Origin: an uncultured SAR86 cluster bacterium
Lineage (GTDB): Bacteria > Pseudomonadota > Gammaproteobacteria > Magnimaribacterales > D2472
Assembly (NCBI GenBank): GCA_943788515.1
Contig: CALSQM010000010.1
Coordinates: forward strand, 31,492 to 95,491
DNA length: 64,000 nt
Direction: 5' to 3'
This document shows positions 46,318 through 55,738 of this stretch, one piece after another. The position numbers and the translations under genes were made by a program. The notes under the pieces are model-generated. The model searched no databases and was not told the DNA's origin. It was given only the letters and a program-made list of their open reading frames with translations. Each line of letters starts with the position of its first letter. Position 1 is the first letter of the stretch.

Positions 46318-47052
46318 TTATATATAAATATCAAACCTAGTGGACTTACCCCTAACTTGATAGTTAATGTTTTTGTCTATTATGTCGGCTTTGATAGGTC
46401 TTTTTAAAATAATCTTTTTAAAATTACTGTTTTTTATATTAAAAAAAACTGTATCTCCATCATCATCAATATTTTCAATATCTAAAATATGATTGATAGT
46501 GCTTATATCACCGGATCTGAGAACGTTCTTGCTTGGTTCTGGGTACATAGGATCGAGATAAACAATATCAATATTATAAGTTTTTTTGTATTGAGTCTCG
46601 GACTTGTCATTTAAAAAAAGTAAGTTTTCAAGAAATGGTAACTCGGATTTAGCTCGCTCTATAGCATCATTAACTAAAAGAAATATGATCTTGCTTTGCT
46701 CACAAGCAACAACCTTATGACCAAGGGCTAGAAAAATAATAGTATCCGATAAGAGTCCAGCGGTGCCATCAAAAATAGTTATGTCTTCCTTGTTTTTGCC
46801 TATGGCTTTTTTTATGGAGGTCTCGTGATCCGTTCTTTTTAATCGCCAGCCCATAGGTCCAGATAAAAAGTCTACATGGAGAAAACTTGATAAATTTGTA
46901 GAGTCCTTTGTAAAGTGAAGGCCGTTTACTCTTAAATCGATAAAAGATCCAGACAAGGGAATTTCATTAACAACCTCCATATTCAGATAGTCAGAAATAT
47001 ACTGAATGAATTCTGAATCTTGATCAAGGTGAGTAAATATACAACAACTCAT
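46318..47052 (-). CDS. rsmJ: 16S rRNA (guanine1516-N2)-methyltransferase
   Basis: A 244-residue S-adenosylmethionine-dependent methyltransferase that modifies G1516 of 16S rRNA. Family blocks are HVDFLSGPMGWRLKRTDHET, the SAM site IFDGTAGLLSDTIIFLALGH, VYLDPMYPEPSKNVLR with the NPPY-like DPMYP catalytic loop, and the C-terminal GKSTRFDIYI. The E. coli DATAGLGRD motif reads DGTAGLLSD, and the usual GGGRGQ run is replaced by TDHETSIKK. Length fits. It overlaps the uppP stop by four bases. Confidence 0.9.
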   Translation of the reverse strand: MSCCIFTHLDQDSEFIQYISDYLNMEVVNEIPLSGSFIDLRVNGLHFTKDSTNLSSFLHVDFLSGPMGWRLKRTDHETSIKKAIGKNKEDITIFDGTAGLLSDTIIFLALGHKVVACEQSKIIFLLVNDAIERAKSELPFLENLLFLNDKSETQYKKTYNIDIVYLDPMYPEPSKNVLRSGDISTINHILDIENIDDDGDTVFFNIKNSNFKKIILKRPIKADIIDKNINYQVRGKSTRFDIYI

Positions 47053-47840
47053 ATTAGAAGAACTAATAGCGCTCCAAGAAAAACTCTATAGATAACAAAT
47101 GGATACATCCCAATTCTTTCAACGAATGCTAAGAAGTATTTAATCGTTATGAATGCAAAAACCATGGAAGTTATAAAACCAATAAACATTGGGAGTAAAT
47201 TAATTGATTCATCAAATAAAATGATATCTTTTAACAAAAAAACCAAAGCCCCCAAAATAGTGGGAATAGCTAAAAGGAAGGCAAATCTTGATGCATCCTT
47301 TAAATTTAAACCAATTAAGAGTGCAGCTGATATGGCAATGCCTGATCTCGAAGCTCCAGGGAATAGGGCAAAAACTTGAAAGAATCCAATGAATATCGCT
47401 GCAAGAACTGATAGCTGTATTAGCTCCTTTGATCTGGAGCTAAACTTATAAGCAAGCAAAAGAAGTGCTGCAAAAATTATATTTGCAAGAGCAATATTCT
47501 CAAGACTATCCCTGTTATTGTTCACCAAGTCCGAGGCAAACAAGCCAAAGAAAACTATTGGTAGAGTTGCCAGGATTAATTGATAGGAAAGTTTCCTGTG
47601 GCCCAATACATTTTCTGTATTAGTTAACACAGCTACTGTCATACTAGTGAGCTCAGATCTAAAATAATAAATCACAGCAACTAGTGTTCCTGCATGGACA
47701 GCAATATCAAAGGACAATCCTAGATCATTGGTACCAAATAATGAACTTGGAAACAGTAAGTGGGCTGAACTTGATATTGGTAGAAATTCAGTGAGCCCTT
47801 GAATAAGGCCAAGAATAAAACTTAAAAAAAGATCACTCAT
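47049..47840 (-). CDS. uppP: Undecaprenyl-diphosphatase
   Basis: A 263-residue polytopic membrane enzyme that recycles undecaprenyl diphosphate to the monophosphate carrier for peptidoglycan building. The two BacA motifs are intact: GLIQGLTEFLPISSSAHL (residues about 11-28) and PGASRSGIAISAAL in the second half. About eight hydrophobic helices are visible. It overlaps the upstream tsaB-like gene by eight bases and rsmJ by four, so it is in one transcript with them. Confidence 0.95.
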   Translation of the reverse strand: MSDLFLSFILGLIQGLTEFLPISSSAHLLFPSSLFGTNDLGLSFDIAVHAGTLVAVIYYFRSELTSMTVAVLTNTENVLGHRKLSYQLILATLPIVFFGLFASDLVNNNRDSLENIALANIIFAALLLLAYKFSSRSKELIQLSVLAAIFIGFFQVFALFPGASRSGIAISAALLIGLNLKDASRFAFLLAIPTILGALVFLLKDIILFDESINLLPMFIGFITSMVFAFITIKYFLAFVERIGMYPFVIYRVFLGALLVLLI

Positions 47841-48264
47841 TTATTTTTTTATATTGAGGGTCTGAGACATATATAGGATTGGCGCCATCAGGATTAAATA
47901 ATGATGCATCGCAACCGGATTGCATAAAATTACCTAAAGCTAATTTGGCAATTGAGTCAGCAGAAAGTTCATCTATGTTGTCTGCACTGATCACCATAAG
48001 TGGTCTGTCCAATGCCACACAAATTCCTTTGAGGTAACTTGCAACACTTCTTGTTGCTGTGTAAGACCCTGTGCTGTTTGCATATGCAAAGAGGTCGATG
48101 TCTACAAGAGAAAAACTTGAATTTAATCCGAGGTTACGTAGCATATTGTTCCAGTCAGGTCTTTCTTTCCTTTCATGGTTTAAAGAGTAACAAAGAATGT
48201 CATCATTATTAATAATACTAACTGAGGTCTGATCCCCAGAACTTTGAACTGCGATAACCTTCAT
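47833..48264 (-). CDS. tsaB: Short TsaB-like protein (tRNA t6A biosynthesis)
   Basis: A 143-residue ASKHA-fold protein resembling TsaB (YeaZ), the partner that binds TsaD in making t6A37 of tRNA. The TsaB layout is recognisable: VIAVQSSGDQTSVSIINND at the N-terminus, DIDLFAYANSTGSYTATRSV (the GPGSFTGLR-type loop) and LKGICVALDRPLMVISA. TsaB is normally about 230 residues; here the C-terminal half is largely missing and the frame ends at NPIYVSDPQYKKIN, a remnant like the usual PxYLR end. Located between adk and uppP. The call is moderately sure. Confidence 0.7.
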   Translation of the reverse strand: MKVIAVQSSGDQTSVSIINNDDILCYSLNHERKERPDWNNMLRNLGLNSSFSLVDIDLFAYANSTGSYTATRSVASYLKGICVALDRPLMVISADNIDELSADSIAKLALGNFMQSGCDASLFNPDGANPIYVSDPQYKKINE

Positions 48265-48267
48265 TAA

Positions 48268-48912
48268 CTATATCTGGTCTGATATTTCTTTAAATACCGT
48301 TTCAACGGCTCTTGAGCCATCTACGCTAAAATATGCAAGATCACTGCTCAATGATTTATTTTTATAGAATTCGGATAAAGGCTTGGTCTGCTCATGATAG
48401 ACATCTAATCTTTTTAGAACTGTCTCGGGCTTATCATCCTCTCTTTGTATTAATGGCTCGCCCGTATAGTCATCAACACCCTCATTTAATGGAGGGTTGA
48501 AATCAAGATGATAATTTTTTCCCGACCCTGGATGCACTCTTCTTCCAGACATCCTATTCACTATGACCTCGTCATCAACACTTATCTCAATGACATGAGT
48601 AAAATTTACGCCCATTTCATCAAGCTTACTGGCTTGACCAAGTGTCCTTGGAACACCATCAAATAGTGAGCCATTGATACAGTCTGGCTTGGTTAGCCTA
48701 TCTTCGATTAAAGAGCCAATAATCTCGTCTGATACCAATCCACCTGTGTCTAATATATGGGATACCTTTTTTCCAAAATCACTTCCAGAAGCAACAGCCT
48801 CTCGAAGCATATCGCCAGTACTAATTTTTGGAATATTGCATAACTCGCATATCAAGTCTGCTTGAGTACCCTTTCCAGCCCCTGGAGGACCTAATAAAAT
48901 AATATTTTTCAT
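48268..48912 (-). CDS. adk: Adenylate kinase
   Basis: A 214-residue long-form adenylate kinase that interconverts ATP, ADP and AMP. The P-loop is GPPGAGKGTQADLI. The LID region has SGRRVHPGSGKNYHLDFNPP without the four zinc cysteines, as in Gram-negative enzymes, and the conserved DGVPRT motif precedes it. Length and motifs are normal. Its start overlaps the acpS stop by four bases. Confidence 0.97.
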   Translation of the reverse strand: MKNIILLGPPGAGKGTQADLICELCNIPKISTGDMLREAVASGSDFGKKVSHILDTGGLVSDEIIGSLIEDRLTKPDCINGSLFDGVPRTLGQASKLDEMGVNFTHVIEISVDDEVIVNRMSGRRVHPGSGKNYHLDFNPPLNEGVDDYTGEPLIQREDDKPETVLKRLDVYHEQTKPLSEFYKNKSLSSDLAYFSVDGSRAVETVFKEISDQI

Positions 48913-49286
48913 ATTTCTAATATTGCAAATGCTGTTGCATAGTCTCTTTCGTCTGCAAGACTAACATGTGTCTTTGTAATTCCCAAATCTATCATTTTTT
49001 CTTCAAGTTCATTTAAAGGGTTAAAAATAGGTTTGCCCGCATCATCTCGAAGTACTTCTATGTTACTTATTTGGATTGAATTTTTAAAGCCGGTGCCAAA
49101 AGCTTTTGCGATTGCTTCCTTGCCAGCAAATTGTTTAGCTAAGAAGGATGCTTTCTTAGCATCTTTAATCTTATGGAAAATGCTAAGTTCATTTTCAGAT
49201 AGTATTTTTTTTGAGAAAGCATCAAAAGATTTCATCTCTGAAATTCTTTTAATTTCAACAATATCTGTTCCAATTCCATGGATCAT
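48909..49286 (-). CDS. acpS: Holo-[acyl-carrier-protein] synthase
   Basis: A 125-residue enzyme that attaches 4'-phosphopantetheine from CoA to the serine of acyl carrier protein. Family motifs are GIGTDIVEIKRI at the N-terminus (the metal-binding aspartate) and FLAKQFAGKEAIAKAFGTGF in the middle (the glutamate and lysine). It follows recO with a four-base overlap. The pdxJ gene that usually sits between recO and acpS in gammaproteobacteria is absent. Confidence 0.95.
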   Translation of the reverse strand: MIHGIGTDIVEIKRISEMKSFDAFSKKILSENELSIFHKIKDAKKASFLAKQFAGKEAIAKAFGTGFKNSIQISNIEVLRDDAGKPIFNPLNELEEKMIDLGITKTHVSLADERDYATAFAILEI

Positions 49287-49990
49287 ATCTTGATCCTCTT
49301 AAAGATATCTCTGCTCTCAAGATCTCTTCCATCTAAACAAAAATGAATGGCTGTTTGGGTGAGATGTTTTAGATATTTTTTTGACACCTTTGAAAGTTCT
49401 CTTGTTCTTATATTGATAATATCTGCACCAGAAAAATTTGAATTCATAGATTCTCTAAATCCTCTTTCAGGAATGAATGAATAATTCTTTTCTGATTCAA
49501 TGGCCTCATTTCTATCGATATCATTTTCAAAATCTAACCCATATCCCAGCATATCTAGAAGATCTAACTCAAAGTGCCTCAAGGTTATTTCTAGCTCATC
49601 TCCCCTAGCTACCTTATTTAAAAATTCTTCATATAAAAAAAATAGGTCTTCCTGGGCAGCATCCTTTGGCAGTAACCTCATAAGCAATTCATTAATATAC
49701 AAAAGGCTATAACTTGTTTTTGAAAAACTATTAGTAGAAGTTGAAAAGTCCCTATCTATATTGGTCAGAGTTTTCATATCTGACCTTCCTGAATAAGTCA
49801 CCTGAAGCTTAGTAAAGGGTGTTAAGTATCCAAAGAACTTAGATTTTGGTTTCTTTGCACCTCTTGCCATAAGAGACATTTTTCCATTATTTTTACTGAA
49901 GATTTCTGCTATTAGGCTTGTTTCTCCAAATGACCTTTGATGAAGCAAGAAGCACTCATCCCAGTCACTAAGACTCATAACTGCCGCCAA
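49283..49990 (-). CDS. recO: DNA repair protein RecO
   Basis: A 235-residue RecF-pathway mediator that helps load RecA on gapped DNA. The N-terminal OB-fold part is visible (ECFLLHQRSFGETSLIAEIF, MSLMARGAKKPKSKF), and the C-terminal part has the family's helical pattern and GFRESMNSNFSGADII. There is no zinc cysteine motif, which is usual in gammaproteobacteria. The start is at 49990 or 49978 (MSLSDWDECFLL). It overlaps the era stop by 23 bases. Confidence 0.88.
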   Translation of the reverse strand: MAAVMSLSDWDECFLLHQRSFGETSLIAEIFSKNNGKMSLMARGAKKPKSKFFGYLTPFTKLQVTYSGRSDMKTLTNIDRDFSTSTNSFSKTSYSLLYINELLMRLLPKDAAQEDLFFLYEEFLNKVARGDELEITLRHFELDLLDMLGYGLDFENDIDRNEAIESEKNYSFIPERGFRESMNSNFSGADIINIRTRELSKVSKKYLKHLTQTAIHFCLDGRDLESRDIFKRIKI

Positions 49991-50876
49991 CTCCTAGACT
50001 CTGAATATAATCTGAGTCCGTATTCCAATTTTTCTTTACCTTAACCCAGGTTTTTAAAAATATTTTTTTACTAAAGTATTCCTCCAACTCTATTCTTGCT
50101 TGCTGCCCTATCTTCTTAAGTGTTGAGCCGCCTCTACCAATGACTATCTGTTTTTGACTATCACGAACGACATAGATGACGGCATGAATTTTTAAAATGT
50201 GTTTCTCATCCTCTAACAGCTCAACCTGGACAAAAGTGTCATGAGGAAGTTCGTCTCCAAGCATTCTTATTATCTTTTCCCTGATTAGCTCAGAGATCAT
50301 GAAAGTATCTCTATGTTGACTTTCTATACCCTCCTCTCCATAGATATGCTCATTTTCAGGCAAGTACTTCTGGATGAGCTCTTCTAGATTGGGTATGCCC
50401 TCATCATTTATTGCAGATATGGGAATAATATCTAAGAAGCTGTATTCATCCATTAACCTAGCCATCATAGGTAAGAGTTTATTTTTATCTGTAATTTGAT
50501 CTACCTTGTTCACAACACATATCACTTGAGAGCCAGCTTCTTTAAGTTTCTCGAGCACTGACAAATCTTGCTCATCAAGAGTTAATCTCTGAACTACAAA
50601 TAAAATGAGATCAGAGTCATCTATTAAGCTTTGAGCTGAGCGATTTAAGACCTGATTCATAGTCTTTGGAGATTTGATGTGCATCCCCGGGGTATCAGCA
50701 AATATCATTTGTTTGTTACCTGATGTCTTTATTCCCAATATATTGTTTCTAGTGGTTTGAGATTTTCTTGAAGTTATAGATATTTTTTTTCCAAGAATAT
50801 GATTTAAGATCGTAGACTTGCCTACATTGGGTTTGCCAATAATAGAAATGTAACCACAGTAATTAGTCATTAACAT
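49968..50876 (-). CDS. era: GTPase Era
   Basis: A 302-residue ribosome-assembly GTPase acting on 16S rRNA and the 30S subunit. G1 is GKPNVGKSTILN, G3 is FADTPGMH, G4 is NKVDQI and the C-terminal KH domain has VIYVVRDSQKQIVIGRGGST. An ATG at 50870 begins MTNYCGYISIIGKPN and is the likelier start than 50876. It overlaps the rnc stop by 14 bases. Confidence 0.97.
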   Translation of the reverse strand: MLMTNYCGYISIIGKPNVGKSTILNHILGKKISITSRKSQTTRNNILGIKTSGNKQMIFADTPGMHIKSPKTMNQVLNRSAQSLIDDSDLILFVVQRLTLDEQDLSVLEKLKEAGSQVICVVNKVDQITDKNKLLPMMARLMDEYSFLDIIPISAINDEGIPNLEELIQKYLPENEHIYGEEGIESQHRDTFMISELIREKIIRMLGDELPHDTFVQVELLEDEKHILKIHAVIYVVRDSQKQIVIGRGGSTLKKIGQQARIELEEYFSKKIFLKTWVKVKKNWNTDSDYIQSLGVGGSYES

Positions 50877-51525
50877 TCCTCATGTACTCTAAAACTTTGG
50901 TAGCAGTTGATGTTTCCGCTGAACGCTTTGTAATCCCAGATGAAGTAAAGACATTATCATCGTAATTCACACTACAATTAAATCCCCCACTAACAATTTC
51001 TTCAATAGAGTAAATAGGAAGATCAAGCTTCATTGACTGAAGTAGTTCTTGCAATTCAGTTTTTGGATCCTTAAAACTCATATCAGCTGATAAATGCTTA
51101 AGTTCGTTATTAAAAATTCCCAAGATAATCACATTTACCTGATCCCAGCCTGAGTCTAAAAATATGGCACCAATAGTAGCTTCAAATGAATCTTCTAAAA
51201 TTGAGTTTTTACGTTCTCTTGAGAGATTGGCTGTCCCTTTTGATAATTGAATATAGTCAATAAGACTAAGTTCCTCAGCCTTCATTGTGAGAGTTTCAGC
51301 CTTAACAAGGTATGCTCTCATTCTTGTCAAAAGCCCCTCCTTCTCATTACTAAATTTTAAAAAAAGATACTGAGATATGACGGTATTGAGAATAGAGTCA
51401 CCCAAGAACTCTAGTCTTTCATTATTGGTAGTGTTGCTATAGCTTTTATGGATAAGGGCTAATTTTAGTAGTTCAATATTTTTAAAGCTGTATCCAAGCT
51501 TGGTTTGAAGTTCTTTATAAGACAT
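50863..51525 (-). CDS. rnc: Ribonuclease III
   Basis: A 220-residue double-stranded RNA endonuclease for rRNA and mRNA processing. The catalytic signature is NERLEFLGDSILNTVISQYL and the second acidic patch is ILEDSFEATIGAIFLDSGWD. The C-terminal double-stranded RNA-binding domain is present (DPKTELQELLQSMKLDLPIY) to AETSTATKVLEYM. The start touches the lepB stop. Length matches E. coli RNase III. Confidence 0.97.
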   Translation of the reverse strand: MSYKELQTKLGYSFKNIELLKLALIHKSYSNTTNNERLEFLGDSILNTVISQYLFLKFSNEKEGLLTRMRAYLVKAETLTMKAEELSLIDYIQLSKGTANLSRERKNSILEDSFEATIGAIFLDSGWDQVNVIILGIFNNELKHLSADMSFKDPKTELQELLQSMKLDLPIYSIEEIVSGGFNCSVNYDDNVFTSSGITKRSAETSTATKVLEYMRNVND

Positions 51526-52472
51526 TAATTAATCTTACCAGCTCTTGAGAAGTGCGGGATACAAGCCCAGCATTCCCAAGTCATGAAAAGATAACTTGCA
51601 GTGCCAAAAAAATTCTCTCTTGGAACAAAGCCTACATCTTTTGTACTATCATTTGAGTTATCTCTGTTATCACCCATAACAAAGTAATGGCCTGATGGGA
51701 TAGTCCATTCAGAGGGGTATTGAACATTCTCGCCTCTAATATTTCTAGTTGTGAATACAGCATCCCCAAGAGACTCAGAAAAATAATCCACTACAACTTC
51801 TTTCTCACGTGTAAAGATTTCTCCTGAAGAATTTCTAAATCTTTTAGTAATAGTTTCCTTCTCTGATTTTAAAAAATCTTTTTGAACTGGCGCACCGTTT
51901 ATATATATTTTTTTATCAATTATTCTGATTGAGTCGCCAGGTTTACCGATGAGTCTTTTTACATAAGGAACAGGATTATTGCGCGGTATAAAAACTACCA
52001 CATCACCATAATCAGGATCATGCTCTAATGCAATGGGATTCCCTGCACGATTCACCTTCAAGCCATATGAGTTTTTATCAACAAGTAAAAAGTCACCAAC
52101 CTTTAACCCAGGCATCATTGAGCCTGAAGGGATCTGATAAGGCTCATATAAAAAAGTTCTTAAAACAAAAATAATAAATAAAGGAATAAAATAACCTCTC
52201 GATGTTGAAATTATCTCTTTATTTTTAAGTCCAATCCCAATAACAAGGACAATAAGTGCGATTAACGACCCGAATAAAAGAATGATTCCAAGATCACCGG
52301 CATTGATAAAAATACTGACAAGCATAAGCATGCCAAATACAGTTGAAACTGAAGAAATGTTCTCTATAAGAAAACTTTTAATCTCTGGTTTTTTTATGGT
52401 GTCATTAATCCAAACACCAAGACATACACCCATTCCTAATAGAGAAAATATAAATAAAGGATCCGTTAACAA
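51525..52472 (-). CDS. lepB: Signal peptidase I
   Basis: A 315-residue leader peptidase that removes signal peptides at the periplasmic face of the inner membrane. Two to three N-terminal transmembrane helices are followed by the catalytic serine in PSGSMMPGLKVGDFLLVDK, the catalytic lysine in YVKRLIGKPGDSIRI, and the GDNRDNSNDSTKDVGFVP box near the C-terminus. It ends with WECWACIPHF. It lies one base after the lepA stop and is co-transcribed with it. Confidence 0.97.
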   Translation of the reverse strand: MLTDPLFIFSLLGMGVCLGVWINDTIKKPEIKSFLIENISSVSTVFGMLMLVSIFINAGDLGIILLFGSLIALIVLVIGIGLKNKEIISTSRGYFIPLFIIFVLRTFLYEPYQIPSGSMMPGLKVGDFLLVDKNSYGLKVNRAGNPIALEHDPDYGDVVVFIPRNNPVPYVKRLIGKPGDSIRIIDKKIYINGAPVQKDFLKSEKETITKRFRNSSGEIFTREKEVVVDYFSESLGDAVFTTRNIRGENVQYPSEWTIPSGHYFVMGDNRDNSNDSTKDVGFVPRENFFGTASYLFMTWECWACIPHFSRAGKIN

Positions 52473-52473
52473 A

Positions 52474-54261
52474 TTACTCTCCTGATTTAAAATAATTTAA
52501 GAAGGCATCTTGTGGTATCGAAACCTTACCAAACTGTTTCATTTTCTTCTTTCCATCTTTTTGTTTTTCAAGAAGCTTCTTCTTTCTACTAATATCTCCA
52601 CCATAACACTTTGCAGTAACGTTCTTACGAAGAGCTTTTACTGTTTCTCTAGAAATAATTTTTGAACCTAGTGCTACCTGAATTGGGACATCAAACATTT
52701 GCCTTGGTATGAGTTTTTGTAAATTTGCTGCGATTTCTCTAGCCTTTTGATTAGAGAACGATTTATGAACAATCATTGATAAAGCATCGATCTTTTGATT
52801 ATTAATAAGGATATCTATTTTGGTTAGATCAGATTTTATAAACCCAATTAGGGAATACTCGATAGATGCAAAACCTTTAGTGGATGATTTTATTTGATCG
52901 AAAAAATCTACAATCACTGAAGATAAAGGTAGTTCAAAAACAATTGATACCTGATTACCAAAATAAGTCATATCCTTTTGGATGCCTCTTTTGCCGGTAC
53001 ATAAAGTTATTACATTACCAACATACTCATTGGGGGTAAGGATTGTTGTATTAACAATAGGTTCTCTGATTTCATCTATATCATTTGGAGCAGGAAGCTG
53101 GGAAGGATTATCACATTTTAGGATAGTGCCATCCGTCTTCAGAACTTCATATTCAACAGATGGGGCTGTTGATATAAGATCTAAATCGTATTCTCTCTCA
53201 AGCCTCTCCCTAATAACTTCCATATGAAGAGTTCCAAGAAAACCACATCTAAAGCCAAACCCTAGTGCATCAGAAACCTCTGGTTCATATACTAATGAGG
53301 AGTCGTTAAGAATGAGTTTTGATAGAGCATCTCTAAACCTTTCATAATCATCAGAGTTCACAGTAAACATTGAAGCAAAAACTTTAGGATTTACTTTTTT
53401 AAACCCAGGCAAAACTTTTGTGGTTTCATCGGCTGAGTTCATGATGGTGTCGCCAACAGGGGCACCTTTGATATTTTTAATTCCTGCAACAAGATAACCA
53501 ACTTCTCCAGCAGAAAGTTTTTGTTTCTTTATTTTTTTTGGAGAAAAAATGCCAACTTCATCTGCGTTATGAGTTAAGCCAGTTGAATGAACTTTAAACT
53601 TCTGCCCAGTGCTAATAGAGCCATTCTTTATTCTTATTAATGAAACCACTCCCAAATAGGAATCGAACCATGAATCTACTATAAGAGCTTGAAGCGCTGC
53701 TTCAGAGTCCCCTTCAGGTGATGGAATATCTGATATCAGCATATCTAAGAGATCTTCTATGCCTACCCCGGTCTTGGCACTTACAAGAGGTGCAGAGATT
53801 GCATTTATACCAATCATATCCTCTATTTCTTGCTTAACTCTATCTGGTTCAGCCTGAGGTAAATCAATTTTATTAATTACAGGAACTACCTCTAAGCCTT
53901 GATCAACAGCTGTATAGCAATTTGCAAGGGTCTGGGCTTCTACACCCTGGGAGCCATCAACGACCAATAATGCTCCTTCGCATGCTGATAAAGATCTTGA
54001 TACCTCATATGAAAAATCTACGTGACCAGGTGTATCGATAAAGTTAAGAAGGTATTGAATATCGTCTTTTGTATAATCTAAAGTTACTGCCTGTGCTTTT
54101 ATGGTAATTCCTCTCTCCCTTTCAATATCCATAGAATCAAGGATTTGTTCTGACATCTCTCTTTTCGTCAGGCCACCACAATACTCTATCAATCTGTCTG
54201 ACAGGGTTGATTTACCGTGATCAATATGTGCAATAACTGAGAAGTTTCTAATATGTTTCAT
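52474..54261 (-). CDS. lepA: Elongation factor 4 (LepA)
   Basis: A 595-residue translational GTPase that binds the ribosome, thought to aid back-translocation or assembly. The G1 motif is [14 protein letters not shown]2 [10 protein letters not shown]3 DTPGHVDF, G4 NKIDLP; the LepA-specific C-terminal domain is present ([20 protein letters not shown] to [11 protein letters not shown]). Length is normal. A short hairpin separates it from degP on the minus strand. Confidence 0.97.
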   Translation of the reverse strand: MKHIRNFSVIAHIDHGKSTLSDRLIEYCGGLTKREMSEQILDSMDIERERGITIKAQAVTLDYTKDDIQYLLNFIDTPGHVDFSYEVSRSLSACEGALLVVDGSQGVEAQTLANCYTAVDQGLEVVPVINKIDLPQAEPDRVKQEIEDMIGINAISAPLVSAKTGVGIEDLLDMLISDIPSPEGDSEAALQALIVDSWFDSYLGVVSLIRIKNGSISTGQKFKVHSTGLTHNADEVGIFSPKKIKKQKLSAGEVGYLVAGIKNIKGAPVGDTIMNSADETTKVLPGFKKVNPKVFASMFTVNSDDYERFRDALSKLILNDSSLVYEPEVSDALGFGFRCGFLGTLHMEVIRERLEREYDLDLISTAPSVEYEVLKTDGTILKCDNPSQLPAPNDIDEIREPIVNTTILTPNEYVGNVITLCTGKRGIQKDMTYFGNQVSIVFELPLSSVIVDFFDQIKSSTKGFASIEYSLIGFIKSDLTKIDILINNQKIDALSMIVHKSFSNQKAREIAANLQKLIPRQMFDVPIQVALGSKIISRETVKALRKNVTAKCYGGDISRKKKLLEKQKDGKKKMKQFGKVSIPQDAFLNYFKSGE

Positions 54262-54298
54262 AAGATGCTGCTATTTTACATTTATATAGGGCAACTTT

Positions 54299-54312
54299 GG
54301 AGCTATTGCTCC
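54299..54312 (-). other. Short hairpin between degP and lepA
   Basis: GGAGC-AATA-GCTCC forms a five-base-pair hairpin in the gap between the degP stop and the lepA start. It has no T-run, so it is not a classical terminator; it may weaken read-through or be a processing site. Confidence 0.35.
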
Positions 54313-54321
54313 TTATAAATG

Positions 54322-55725
54322 CTAATTAATAGTTATTGATCTTATTAGACGAGAGCCATTTCTATTTATATGAAATGCCACCTTGTCTCCATAAGAAAAG
54401 TTTTCTAAAGCTAGCTCAAAAGATTCGATATCTACAAACTTAAATTTCTTTCCTTTGTGCTGCATCATTGTGATGACATCTCCACGTGATATCTTTCCTG
54501 AGGCTGGGGATCCTTGACTAACTCTTGAAACTATAACGCCCTCGGGAAGGCTTGACATTGATGGATTATCTCTATCAATTTCAACAACCTTTAAACCAAT
54601 TGGATCAGAAGAGTTTTGAGATTTAGCAGGAACAAAGGCTTCTTTGTTTGCCGGAAGCTCGCCAAGAGAAAAACTAAGCTGTATTTCTTCACCATCTCTG
54701 ATTACTTTTGCATATGCTTTGGTTTCTGGTTGAAGCTGACCAACTACATGGGGAAGATCAGTACTGAATTTTATTTCTTTATCATCGAATTCAATTATAA
54801 CATCGCCAGGAATTAAGCCTGCGTTATCAGCTGATTCGCCTTCCTCAACATCATTAATTAGTGCGCCATAAGGTTTTTTCATTCCTAATGCATCGGCAAG
54901 ATCACTATCTACTTCACTCATTCTTACACCCAGGTACCCTCTTAGGACTTCACCCGTATTAATAATTTGATCTGCGACATCTATAGCTACATTAACTGGT
55001 ATAGCAAAAGCAAGGCCTTGATAGCCTCCACTTCTTGAATATATTTGAGAGTTAATACCAACAACACTTCCATCAAGATCAAATAATGGGCCTCCTGAGT
55101 TACCTGGATTAATAGCAACATCAGTTTGAAGAAAAGGAACATAATTTCCAATATTGTTATTTTGGATACTTCTTCCTTTAGCGCTGACTATCCCTGCTGT
55201 AACAGAGAAATCAAAACTAAAAGGAGACCCTATGGCTACTACCCAATCCCCAACTTTTAACTTATCACTATCACCAACTTTTACCTTTGGGAGGTCATTA
55301 CCATCAACCTTTAATACCGCTAAATCAGATAATGCATCAACTCCAATAATCTCAGCCACAAACTCTCTTCTATCAGCAAGAGAAACAATAACCTCTGTTG
55401 CATCTTTAACAACATGGTAGTTTGTTAAAATATAATTATCTTTCAGGATAAAGCCCGACCCATATGAGATAGACTCTCTTGTTCTTTCAGGGGCCTCTCT
55501 AAATTGTCTTGGGATACCAAATCTTTCCAGCATTTCTTCTGGAATACCTCCATAGCCAAATGATTGTCCTTGTCTTACTTCTCTTTTTGAAGTTATGTTT
55601 ACTACCGCAGGAGCAGCATCGTCAACTAATTCCGATATATTCTCTGGCAAGCCAGATGCATATAGGCTAGAAGCAAATAATATAGATACGATTAGGGTGG
55701 ATAATTTAGATTTTATAATATTCAT
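54322..55725 (-). CDS. degP: Periplasmic serine protease DegP/MucD-type
   Basis: A 467-residue Do-type protease and chaperone for misfolded envelope proteins. It has a signal peptide (MNIIKSKLSTLIVSILFASS) and the catalytic triad His in TNYHVVKDATEV, Asp in DALSDLAVLKVD and Ser in NPGNSGGPLFDLDG. Two PDZ domains follow (AYLGVRM-type at RGYLGVRMSEVDSDLADALG, and SPASGKISRGDVITMMQ). The ATG at 55725 is preferred over a TTG at 55761. It lies in the sigma-E operon (rpoE-rseA-degP), the MucD arrangement of Pseudomonas. Confidence 0.95.
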   Translation of the reverse strand: MNIIKSKLSTLIVSILFASSLYASGLPENISELVDDAAPAVVNITSKREVRQGQSFGYGGIPEEMLERFGIPRQFREAPERTRESISYGSGFILKDNYILTNYHVVKDATEVIVSLADRREFVAEIIGVDALSDLAVLKVDGNDLPKVKVGDSDKLKVGDWVVAIGSPFSFDFSVTAGIVSAKGRSIQNNNIGNYVPFLQTDVAINPGNSGGPLFDLDGSVVGINSQIYSRSGGYQGLAFAIPVNVAIDVADQIINTGEVLRGYLGVRMSEVDSDLADALGMKKPYGALINDVEEGESADNAGLIPGDVIIEFDDKEIKFSTDLPHVVGQLQPETKAYAKVIRDGEEIQLSFSLGELPANKEAFVPAKSQNSSDPIGLKVVEIDRDNPSMSSLPEGVIVSRVSQGSPASGKISRGDVITMMQHKGKKFKFVDIESFELALENFSYGDKVAFHINRNGSRLIRSITIN

Positions 55726-55738
55726 ATTTTTAAATTTG

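Noticed and set aside
54299..54312. Hairpin as a terminator of degP
   Set aside because: It has only five base pairs and no T-run on the minus strand.
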